This document shows positions 10,915 to 19,427 of a DNA stretch of 64,000 nucleotides, piece by piece. The notes under the pieces were generated by a model. It had not been told where the DNA came from. It worked only from the letters and a program-made list of their open reading frames with translations, and did no database searches. Each line of letters begins with the position of its first letter. Position 1 is the first letter of the stretch. The stretch is from Sistotremastrum niveocremeum HHB9708 (taxonomy: Eukaryota; Basidiomycota; Agaricomycetes; Sistotremastrales; Sistotremastraceae): positions 117,166 through 181,165 of the forward strand of contig KV419445.1 of assembly GCA_001630475.1 (NCBI GenBank). The letters are read 5' to 3'. The translations under genes and the position numbers were made by a program.

Positions 10915-11490
10915 TCAGGCCCAATTGAAGATGTGCCAGAAGTCGTCCGGGTTGGCTCCATCTTCGGAGACTTCGGAGACTTCAGCCTCGCTCCTGACAG
11001 TGAAATAAATGATATCGTCGGGGTTGACTTCTCCATCACGAGCTTTCAACCAGGTCCTGATAGTATAAGCGTCGTCGGGATCGGTCTCGCTGCGTTTCTT
11101 GACGCTCCAGACGGAGGGAGTCCAGATGGCATCTGGACCGCTTTCATCGTTGCGTTTCTTGGATCCCCATATGAAGGGAGTCCACCTGGCGTCAGGTCCG
11201 CTTTCTTCGTCGCGTTTCTTGAATCCCCAAATGGTCGGGGTCCAGAGTGCGTCGGAGCTGGCCGCCTCTTCACGCTTCTGATGGATCCAGAGACAGGCAT
11301 CAGGAATTAAAAAAAATCGAATCATAAGAGAAGCTTACGATAAAGGCCTAACAAATTTGTCGAAAATGAGATCAGTTAGTAAGCCAGGAAGAAACAAAAT
11401 GCATACCGTAGTTTCTTCCGCTCCAGGAGCAGCTGCCACATTGGCAATGGCGGCGAAGAGAATGAAAGCGATATAAGACTTGCAGAACAT
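10915..11490 (-). CDS. secreted repeat precursor peptide 3 (KEP/RiPP-type, module 3)
   Basis: A 151-residue precursor of three exons: 11407-11490 (signal peptide MFCKSYIAFILFAAI...AAAP), a 9-nt microexon 11339-11347 (Ala-Phe-Ile) and 10915-11277. The large exon opens directly with KR and contains four exact 20-residue units each starting KR. Units 1-3 end in cores DALWTPTIWGFK, DARWTPFIWGSK and DAIWTPSVWSVK; unit 4 has DAYTIRTWLKAR. A degenerate tail repeats the theme without KR (NPDDIIYFTVR, NPDDFWHIFNWA). Acidic linkers (EES, DES) precede each core, as in ustiloxin- and phomopsin-type precursors. Kex2 cleavage would release the units, and the adjacent UstYa-like gene 3 is the likely modifying enzyme. 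The Trp/Pro-rich cores differ from the Tyr-led cores of known dikaritins. I see no tyrosinase, methyltransferase or protease gene nearby. Confidence 0.88.
11038..11277 (-). repeat. four 60-bp units encoding Kex2-bounded core repeats
   Basis: Units lie at 11218-11277, 11158-11217, 11098-11157 and 11038-11097. Each starts with an AAG-CGN pair of codons (Lys-Arg). Units 1-3 are close at the DNA level, with the antisense GCGTTTCTT string recurring every 60 bases; unit 4 is more diverged. This is the pattern left by in-frame duplication of a core-peptide cassette. Confidence 0.85.
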
Positions 11491-11544
11491 CTCAGGTACT
11501 GTAGAGTGGACAAGTGATGGAGATGAGTGTCGATTTTCTGCTCT

Positions 11545-11551
11545 CTTTATA
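11545..11551 (-). promoter_or_regulatory. TATA box of precursor 3
   Basis: TATAAAG on the minus strand, 55 bases upstream of the precursor 3 ATG, the same heptamer and spacing as in precursors 1 and 2. Confidence 0.65.
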
Positions 11552-13166
11552 CCAGAAACTTGAAGGGGTCTTATTTGTTTGTCAGCTGTAATAGAGTGAA
11601 TAGCATAGTCGATAGTCAATTGAACTCCTCGGGCCCGTTTCCGAGCATGACATTTCCGTCCCCGCGCCAAGTAGTGCAGAGTCTCAATGGTTCTACCAAA
11701 GCTGACATTAGAGGAATTAGAGACGCTGGTATGCAATCGCACCGCCTTGGAATCGACGGGGAGTTCTGATACAGAAATGGCCTCCAGTCGCGTTGTCCTG
11801 TATAGCCGAAGGCTTGGCTTTTAGACTTTGAAGGAATGTAACATAAGGGAGAAGAGCTAGAGAATCGAGGGAAAGACACCTAGAAGAGTTTTCAATGATC
11901 AACTGTGCACCAAATGTAGATGGCAGAAGTGTTTGCGTTTGAAGCTCGGTGACTTCTACGACTACAATTTCTCGTGTTTCCATAGTCGAAGATATTCCTG
12001 GGAGAATGTAAGGGTTTAGTACGACTATAAAATCAGAGAGTTAAAGGAGGCTGGAACTGGGGGGGCCGCTGAAGCAGCAGTCTTGAACGAGGTATTGCGA
12101 TTACCGGTTTGGAATGAAATTGCCAAGAGCGCTGATGATTTATCTCTGTATTGCTCCATTCCCTGACCCTAGACGCAGGTAGAACTTCTGATCAATGCTC
12201 AAGAGGAATGGACCTATCAAGTGCGTGTACCAGCTGAACGTCCCGTGTTGTCCGCGTTGCAAATGTCGAAGTCCGTGCCTACTAAATGTGTGAGAGTATA
12301 GAAACGAAGTGTAAGCGCTTACTTGATCATTTGTATGGGCAACCACAAACCTTATGGTGATTTTCAGGGCGGATTGGCTGAGTCAGTGCTGAGTTTGTTC
12401 TACAGTCAAAGCCAAGCAAGCTTTCACTGCTTTTCTGTGGCATCTAGTGCATTCTGAGCGGGCTTGGCTTCCCGGGAAAATCGTGTTCAACAGAGCCGTT
12501 CTCCCTTATTATCTGAATGGAGAATCAGCTCTATAGCAGATCATAATTTTCCATTGTGATTTTTGGGGTAGTGATTCGTACACACTGGTCAGGATTTGCG
12601 ACTTGCTCACCGTGGCATTCACCTGATATGTGACACGTCAATGATATCAAAATATTTGTCTGAAAGCAGCTGGTACCCCTCGGCGAGCCTCGGTTTGGCT
12701 GAGCATGCAAGATGGATGCAGCAAAGCGCTCGATGTGATCTTGGGCGCCTAACATCCTTTCTTCCAAAAGATGGAGACGCCCATGCCACCTCCTCCGAGC
12801 GATTCGCATCGAGTTCTGTGTCGTGCTGTCAGATTGTCCACCCTAATTCCAGCATATTCTCCGTCTTGCCAAGGATGCATAGCTCCCCAGAAGTCAGTTA
12901 CTAGTACTGGATCATTGCGCTAGACGCGAAAAACTTTCTGGACTTGGCCTCTGCTGAAATCCGTCGAGACTAAACTCAATTGGAGAGGCAGGGTAGAGTT
13001 CCTGTGAGGTCTCTAAAGCTGTTATTTATCAATCACATGGCTAACTATCTCTATCGAATCTTCAGCAAGAAATAGCGATGCATCTGGTCGCCCGTCTGTC
13101 AACTTTTAACCCCCACATTTACTACCTCTCAACAAGGTGGCTCTCGTTTCAGCCAGTCTTGACATT
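11552..13166. other. shared divergent promoter region, module 3
   Basis: About 1.6 kb between precursor 3 and UstYa-like gene 3, the longest of the three divergent spacers. Only shadow-type frames are visible, with no domain or signal peptide. Confidence 0.4.
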
Positions 13167-14125
13167 ATGAAGCGAATCTTTCGTGGCCCCGTGAAACTGC
13201 TCACCGACCCATCAGAAGATGGCTACCGCAAAATCCAGACGATCGGGGTTGACTTCTCTGATGATCACGACGAGCCGCGTCGTTTCTGGAGAGTGTGGAT
13301 CATCGGTTCTCTCTTCGCGCTCAACACCATCTTCTTTGTTTCCAACACCATCTATTTCTCATATCAGTCTCGTTCGAGAATGACGGAATCCGAACAGACC
13401 ATGCGAACGCTGTACTGTAAGCCGGCATTCTCATCTATATATTTGTTCAACCTTTTTCATTAGAATGGCAGCCCCCGCTCAAGGTGCCATTCGAAACGAA
13501 ATTCGCGTCTTCAGCCATGCACTTGCCCTGTCCCAGTATCATGGTCCACCAACCGATGAAAGCGACGAAGCCTGGGAATCTTTATATCGAAGTGAGTCTC
13601 GACCTATGCTCGAGATTCGTTTTTCAACCATTTATGCTGCAGTTGGAATTTCTCGCATCTCCAGAGATCAAGCTTCATTGTTGCCTAATTGGACTGAGGC
13701 GATACCCGGCGATGAAGACCACTATGCGGTAGCATTGGATGTTTTCCATCAACTTCATTGTCTCGTACGTTATGTCATTCTGACATTTCTTCGATTGGGC
13801 ATTGACCTCGGAGTGACAGAACTTGATTCGCAAGGCGCTTCTCCCCAAACGCTATGGCCCTTCTGATCCCATTGTCCATACCACCGACCCAGCTGGAAAC
13901 GCCGTGGCATTCGATCATGTAGACCACTGCATCAACTCTGTCAGAGAGAGTCTCATGTGCAATGCGGATATCGCGGTCAATGTATGGCAATGGGATCCAA
14001 AGAAAATGGTCAGCGCCCCACGGCTTGATAATCTTCACGTTTGTAAGAACTGGGATGACATCTATGAGTGGGCGAACCAGCATAAGATAACGTCGGGCTT
14101 CAATACCAGTCGTCACGCAGAGTAG
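13167..14125 (+). CDS. UstYa family (DUF3328) oxidase-like protein 3
   Basis: Four exons with the family's intron positions. The first acceptor is GGCAG|CC, which restores the YSP motif. The start MKRIFRG is followed by EDGYRKIQ, a membrane helix (about residues 50-68) and the lumenal domain with GPPTDESDEAW, LLPNWTEAIPGDEDHY, VFHQLHCL and HVDHCINSVRESLMC. Both HxxHC motifs are complete. It is closest by eye to genes 1 and 2, and all three end in a W-A-x-x-H-x-(I/L)-(T/S)-(S/A)-G tail. The expected role is copper-dependent oxidative cross-linking of the precursor 3 cores in the secretory pathway. It is the head-to-head partner of the repeat precursor and the last gene of the cluster. Confidence 0.88.
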
Positions 14126-14398
14126 TACTCACTTTACTAGATTCCGAGGCTATGTTGTCAAACTTGTCCTGGGGCTGTCTCAAACCGGATGGCGATTTTG
14201 GGATGAGAAATCGATTAACTTGTGTTTGGCCTTCATTTATTCAAGAATCATCTCCATCTAGTGATTGGTTTACATGACCTCGAGCTCGAGGACACAGTAC
14301 ATACACAGCTGACGAATAATCAAATTGGAAATGAACCATGATTTAAATTCCTTGAAAGCATTCTAAGTTCGAAGGCCAGCTAGCGGGTGATACTCGAG

Positions 14399-14406
14399 TA
14401 GTCAGC
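14399..14406 (+). repeat. target site duplication, left copy
   Basis: TAGTCAGC, repeated exactly at 14865-14872 on the other side of the inverted-repeat element. An 8-bp duplication is the length made by hAT transposases. Confidence 0.7.
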
Positions 14407-14864
14407 TATGATGGATCCTGTCAACAAATAAAAAATCAGCACACACACGCACATTTTCGCACACGCACACGTCGGAATAGCTCGGAATTGCCTTTTTCGG
14501 AATGTGTCTTTGCGCACACAAGATTCCTAACCCTAGGACCCTTCGAGGACTTGAGGTGGGGGTGTTGAAGACTTGATCTTGTGTGTGTGTGTAGAACGGA
14601 AAATTTCCTTTTATAGTAATCATTTCGTGTGTGCAAACAAAAAATCTGTGTGTGTGCAAGAATTTCCGTCCCAAAAAGGCAATTTTTGCGTTCAAACACA
14701 CACACAGCTGCTTTTCTTGACACCCACACACTTTCTACTCAGGGTCTAGGGTTAGGAATGTTGTGTGTGTGCATTCATCACGTCCCAAAAAGGAAATTTT
14801 GTGTGTGTGTGCGCGAAAAAGTTCGTGTGTGTGTCAATTTATTTTTTGTTGACAGAAACCACTA
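14407..14864. mobile_element. hAT-like MITE, palindromic, with (CA)n/(GT)n arms
   Basis: A 458-bp element flanked by the 8-bp duplication TAGTCAGC. Its ends are imperfect inverted repeats: the left has CTGTCAACAAATAAAAAATC and the right, read inwards, TAGTGG...CTGTCAACAAA. TAGTG agrees with hAT termini (TAGNG/CAGNG). The whole element folds on itself: CA-rich left arm, GT-rich right arm, matching AAGGAAATTTTGTG-like blocks and two copies of CTAGGGTTAGGAA in opposite senses. It encodes nothing; the long frames across it come from CA/GT repeats. It needs a transposase supplied elsewhere. Confidence 0.75.
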
Positions 14865-14872
14865 TAGTCAGC
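14865..14872 (+). repeat. target site duplication, right copy
   Basis: TAGTCAGC, the right-hand partner of 14399-14406. Confidence 0.7.
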
Positions 14873-15217
14873 AACCATCTGATTTTGATTCGCTTTTTTT
14901 TTCGAGAATATTAAGCTGAGGTCTTTGCTCGAAAAAACGTTCAACAAATTTCCCGAAGAAATTTGAGCGCCTATTATCTCTTGCTCTGCCTGCTACCCTC
15001 ATCCCATGATGAGCACGATTCACTACCAGCTAGTCAAAGACTTCTGTACATATTCGAGACACTGACTGGCACATCTGGGGTAACTTGGCTGTGTTCCGTG
15101 CCGCGACGCTCCGGGAGTCCCTTCCACTGTTCCAGCTGAATGTTCGGCATTGCCGATGAGTGCCCGGCTCAGTCTGGGGCGAGCGCTGATTGGCACGACG
15201 TCAATGATGTGGACGAC
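14873..15217. other. intergenic spacer upstream of DUF6593 gene 1
   Basis: No gene. The last part aligns loosely with the region upstream of DUF6593 gene 2 (see the CRE-like entries), so the promoter was copied with the gene. Confidence 0.45.
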
Positions 15218-15223
15218 TATAAA
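15195..15223 (+). promoter_or_regulatory. CRE-like element plus TATA box, DUF6593 gene 1
   Basis: ACGACGTCAATG (15195-15206), containing the GACGTCA half of a CRE/bZIP site, is followed by TATAAA at 15218-15223, 60 bases before the ATG. The identical 12-mer precedes the TATA box of gene 2 at 16660. Confidence 0.55.
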
Positions 15224-15282
15224 TCAGATGATGTCGCTGCGCGAGTCTGTCTCCCCATCCAGCCCTCCAAGTCTTCTGCGTT

Positions 15283-16183
15283 ATGTCTTTGGCCTCATCA
15301 TCCACGGAGAATAATGACCCGCCTCCTGCCTATCACGATACCAATGGGAGAGCGGGCGATGACATCGCAGCCTCCATTCTTTCTAAACATCCTATCGATT
15401 CAAAGGAAGCATCTTCTGATTCACTCATCCTCACTTTCGAGGGGCAAGAGATCAAGAAGAGCGTCATCCTAGCACCGGACGGGCGTACACTCTTCTCCAC
15501 GGTTTCTGAAGGGGCGATATTCGAGGGTAGTGGGGTTTTGGCTGAGAGATTGAAAGATGGTCAAGGGAATGTGAGTGGTCAATCATTCTTTGTTTCTGTC
15601 ACAATTCTGAAGTGTGTCAGGTTGTTGGAACGTTCCTTCGTACTGCAAAGGGGTCAGATAAGATCGTTGTCGGTAATCAGGCACCGATCAATAGGAAGTC
15701 ATGGTTGAAACCAGGAATGCCCTTCAGTAAAACGTATGTCCACCTGACACTGTCATGCATCTTCCCTTCCGACTGACACACCTCGCCCAGACTCGGCTCC
15801 TTCAGCCACGACGGTGTGGAATATAAATGGGTCTCAGTTAAAGACCCCAATCAAATCACGCTCGAGGTTCAGATATTCTCCCTTCATAACTCCCTTCCCA
15901 TCTCTGATTATCTATTACACAGCTTCGAAATGAATCGACCAAAGCCCTTCTTGCTCAATATCAAGATTCCAGAAGAGACTGGTCCGTTCCACCTCCGCAA
16001 CTAGTGATCAAGAAAGCGAAAATCGAGATCCATTCACCGGGTTTGCATATGATTGACATGATCCTGTTTTCGCTGTTAGTGGTCGAGCTGGTGAGAGAGG
16101 ATGGTGCGGTTGGTGTGATGGATGTGTCGACGGCTTCCGGTAAAGGCAAGATGCAGGGTGGGTTTTCTGCTCGGAACTTTTGA
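15283..16183 (+). CDS. DUF6593 family protein 1
   Basis: Four exons: 15283-15570, then 15621 to about 15733, then a short exon (LGSFSHDGVEYKWVSVKDPN), then the last ending SARNF. Joins are AAT|GTGAGT, AC|GTATGT and GAG|GTTCAG, all in frame. The N-terminus is Pro/Ser-rich (DPPPAYHD, a PPxY-type motif). The rest is the basidiomycete DUF6593 domain with LTFEGQEIKKS, FSTVSEG, INRKSWLKPGMPF, EYKWVSVKDPN and a hydrophobic stretch MIDMILFSLLVVELVRE. The function is unknown. The fold is predicted to be beta-rich and lipid-scramblase-like in some annotations, but I cannot confirm that here. It is the first of three tandem paralogues. Confidence 0.85.
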
Positions 16184-16659
16184 GAATGGTGCTGTTCACC
16201 ATGGACATTCATATAATCGGATATTCGACTGATGCTAATAATAACTTTTTTCTCGAGACTGACCAGGAGTTCTGAATCGAAAAATTCACTGGTCGGGTTC
16301 TTCATTGAAATCGTTCCGCCAGGACTCGCGTGGAAAGAATGAAAGGCGCTCCAATACACCTTTGAAAATCCTCATCCGAACACCCGAGACATGGGTTGGG
16401 CCAACCTGGGCGCCTATTCCCCACTCCGGTTGTCTGAAACGCCCATTTCCTCCCATAACACCGTTAGCTCATACCAAAATAATGTGGTCACAAGCTCCTA
16501 TACGTATACCTCTGACGCTCGTCCGGAGCATTGGGACTTGTGGTATGCTTTTGCCTGTGTCCGCGCCGTACCGGGGTCCCCACTATAGCTTAATGTCCGG
16601 CACTCTTCCTGCCGATCCTAAGCTTCTACCGTACAGTGGCCGAACGAAGGCTCACCAAA
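16184..16659. other. intergenic spacer between DUF6593 genes 1 and 2
   Basis: No gene. A 3' UTR, then a region resembling the upstream part of gene 1 near its end. Confidence 0.4.
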
Positions 16660-16693
16660 ACGACGTCAATGCCATGAGGAAGGTCTGTATAAA
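16660..16693 (+). promoter_or_regulatory. CRE-like element plus TATA box, DUF6593 gene 2
   Basis: ACGACGTCAATG at 16660-16671 and TATAAA at 16688-16693, 52 bases before the ATG. This is the same pair as upstream of gene 1, a relic of duplication and perhaps a shared bZIP control site. Confidence 0.55.
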
Positions 16694-16744
16694 TGATCCG
16701 CCGCAAAGCATGTATCCCGTCTCCAACCAGCGTTTCTGTGAATA

Positions 16745-17647
16745 ATGTCTCTCGTCTCACCTTCTACTGATAACATTGACCCTCCTCCTGCCTATCACAG
16801 TACTGATAGGTTTATAGAGCATGATGATACCCCTGCTCCTTCGCTTTCACCTTATTCTCTTGAGTCGCATGAAGCAGCCTCTGCCCCGCTCGTTTTGACC
16901 TTCGAGGGGGAACAGATCAAGAAGTGTACTGTTCTGGCTCCGGGAGGACGTACTGTCTTCTCGACTGTCTCAGAAGGTTCGACATTCGAGGGATGTCGAG
17001 TGTTGGAAGAGAAATTGAGAGATAGTCAGGGGAACGTGAGTCGCGAAAGACTGTTCACTTTCTGACAGTTCTGACGTGTATAAGGTTGTTGCAACGTTCA
17101 TTCGTGCCGCCAAGGGATCGGATAAGATAATACTCGGTGACAGGGCACCGATTAATAGGAAATTGTGGATGAAGCCAGGGATGCCTTTTAGCAGGACGTA
17201 CGTCCATTGTTCGCTACGCATCTTCCCTTCGAGCTAAGTCATCCCTCCCAAGACTCGGTCATTTAAGCTATCACGGAGTAGAGTACAAATGGGTCTCAGT
17301 CAAAGATCCGAACCAAGTCACGCTCGAGGTCAAGTCACTTCTACCTCCCATCAGCACTTTTCTACCTCTCATCTCCCATTACCCAGCTACGAGCTGAATC
17401 GAATAAGACACTTCTTGCTCGATATCGAGATTCTCGGAGGGATTGGTCCGCTCCTATTCCGAGGGTCGAAATCGAGAAAGCGAAAATCGAGATTTATCCA
17501 CCGGGCTTGCATATGATCAAGATGATTCTTTTCTCTCTTCTCGTCGTCGAGCTGGTCAGAGAAGATGGTGCGGTAGGTGTCATGGATGGATCGACGGCCT
17601 CTGGTAGAGGCAAGATGCAAGGTGGTTATTCGGCTCGGAACTTCTGA
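16745..17647 (+). CDS. DUF6593 family protein 2
   Basis: Four exons parallel to gene 1, with conserved intron positions and the ending YSARNF. Landmarks are DPPPAYHS near the N-terminus, LTFEGEQIKKC, FSTVSEGSTFEG, INRKLWMKPGMPF, EYKWVSVKDPN and MIKMILFSLLVVELVRE. By eye it is more similar to gene 1 than to gene 3, and it shares the CRE-like/TATA promoter block, so it is probably a recent tandem copy. The function of DUF6593 is unknown. No truncation or frameshift is visible. Confidence 0.85.
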
Positions 17648-18233
17648 GCTTGAGAATGGTGGGTGGTATGGCACGGGTAACGTTGGTACATTTGCGGAAG
17701 TCTTATTCTCAATATAATGACATATAATAATTGATTGTTAGCTATCAGGATACGGAGCCAAGATGTGGTATTCATATTAGTTCTTTGAGCACCTTGCTAC
17801 AAACCAGCGTCTCCGGTCGTACCTGATCTCGAACTAGACGCTCATCGGATATTCCGAGATTTACCCTCTGCCGCAACCCTCGGCATCATCGTCATCTCTC
17901 TTTTTGGCTCTGTTTCACCATCAATAACTGCTGAGCGTAAGATTTGCCCAAGGTATTAAATCCACTTCATGATGATTGCTCTTACAAGTCTAAGCCAATA
18001 TTGACTGCTGCGGCCATGGACCTCCTCACGGCGAGTACGAATTCGTTGCTGAAGAAAAGAGCCGATGCTCATAGCAACATCGCTTCAGCTGACCCTGCAC
18101 TGCCTTACTGAAGGCAGTGCTATACGGTCTCCTCCTTCCGCTTTCGTTACTTTTACTGCTGCGCTGCGCTTCAGAAACTATATCTTGGCGTCGACCTAGT
18201 CCAAAATCTTCCACCCTCTTCCCCAGAACCCCG
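17648..18233. other. intergenic spacer between DUF6593 genes 2 and 3
   Basis: No gene. A small hairpin, CACTGCCTTA..gaAGGCAGTG, lies near 18098-18119 upstream of gene 3. No CRE-like/TATA pair like those of genes 1 and 2 was seen. Confidence 0.4.
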
Positions 18234-19165
18234 ATGTCGTTCTTCGCCAAACGAGCCAGCGAGAGCGTCGATACGCTCCCAGCTTATCGCGACAAGACTC
18301 TGAGTCGTTCAAAACCTGAGGATGATGATGCATCGACCCTAGCTCCTTCGACGTATACTCTCGAGCCTGAATACGACGAAGAGTCGGCCCCTGGATCAGG
18401 AGCTTTCGTAGTGACTTTTGATGGGTATCAGCTTAAACAAGATGTCGCTCGTGCACCTGGAGGACGGATTATGTTCTCGACGGTTACGGAAGGGTCGACG
18501 TATGAGAAGCAGAGAGTGTTGGCGACGAAGTTGAAGGATGGATCTGGGAATGTGAGTTTTGCTGTGTCTTGTGTGTTGATCTACGTTGTGATTGATGGGT
18601 GATAGACTATCGGAACTTTCATTCGGACACCTCGAGGCTCGGATAAGTTGCTCATTGGAGATAATACTCCAGTGAACAGAAAGACGTGGCTGAAACCTGG
18701 ACGGCCGTTCACTAAAACGTAAGCTCTCTGTTATCATTCTCTGAGTGCACCGTTTGATTTTGTCTCGATAGGCTAGGATCCTTCACTCACGACGACGTGG
18801 AGTATAAATGGGTTTCAGTCAAAGATCCTAATCAAGTCACCTTAGAGGTCCGCTCGCTCCTTCATTCCTATCAGCACGCGCTGACAAGTCCATGATATCC
18901 ACAGCTCCGCGAAGAGTCCTCCAAAACACTCGTAGCGCGCTATCAAGATTCCCGACGAGACTGGTCCATCCCTCTTCCAGACTTCGTAATCCACAGAGCG
19001 AAAATCGAGATTTACGCATCTGGTTTACATATGATTCATATGATCATGTTTTCTTTTATGGTAACGGAGCTTGTGAGGAGAGATGGGTCTGTTGATGTGA
19101 TGGATATTGTTACTGCTACTGGGAAGGCTGGTATGGAGGGGAGTATGGCTGCTTTTACGTTCTAG
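18234..19165 (+). CDS. DUF6593 family protein 3
   Basis: Four exons with the same intron plan. The start MSFFAKRASESVDTLPAYRD replaces the PPPAY motif of genes 1 and 2 with LPAY. Then VTFDGYQLKQD, FSTVTEGSTYE, VNRKTWLKPGRPF, EYKWVSVKDPN and the hydrophobic GLHMIHMIMFSFMVTELVRR follow. The ending MAAFTF differs from SARNF. This is the oldest-looking copy of the trio and lacks the shared promoter block. No biochemical role is known for the family. Confidence 0.83.
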
Positions 19166-19427
19166 GGGTTTTGGGTTTTGCTTTGATTGTTGCGCTGTAG
19201 ATTCGATTTTCATTTATACCCTGTACAATTATAATACAAATGCCCCCTGAGACGGCAAGACGATGAAAATTTGTTGATGCCTCCATAGAAAATTTTAGGT
19301 CTCATCTTCAACTCATGCGCGTCAACACGACCGTCCAATATTTTCCAATAAGATTCTCACTCGCTCGTCGTCAACAAGCTCATCGGCGCTAGCCCTAACA
19401 TCAACCGGCACATGCCGAAACGACACG

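Noticed and set aside
10909-11310. Long plus-strand open frame with Gly/Ser/Pro repeats
   Set aside because: It is the antisense of the repeat precursor; the repeats mirror the 60-bp units, and only the minus strand has signal peptide, splice sites and KR sites.
14402-14919. Open frames on both strands rich in Cys, Val and His-Thr repeats
   Set aside because: They arise from the CA/GT arms of the MITE, on both strands alike, with no start context or domain.
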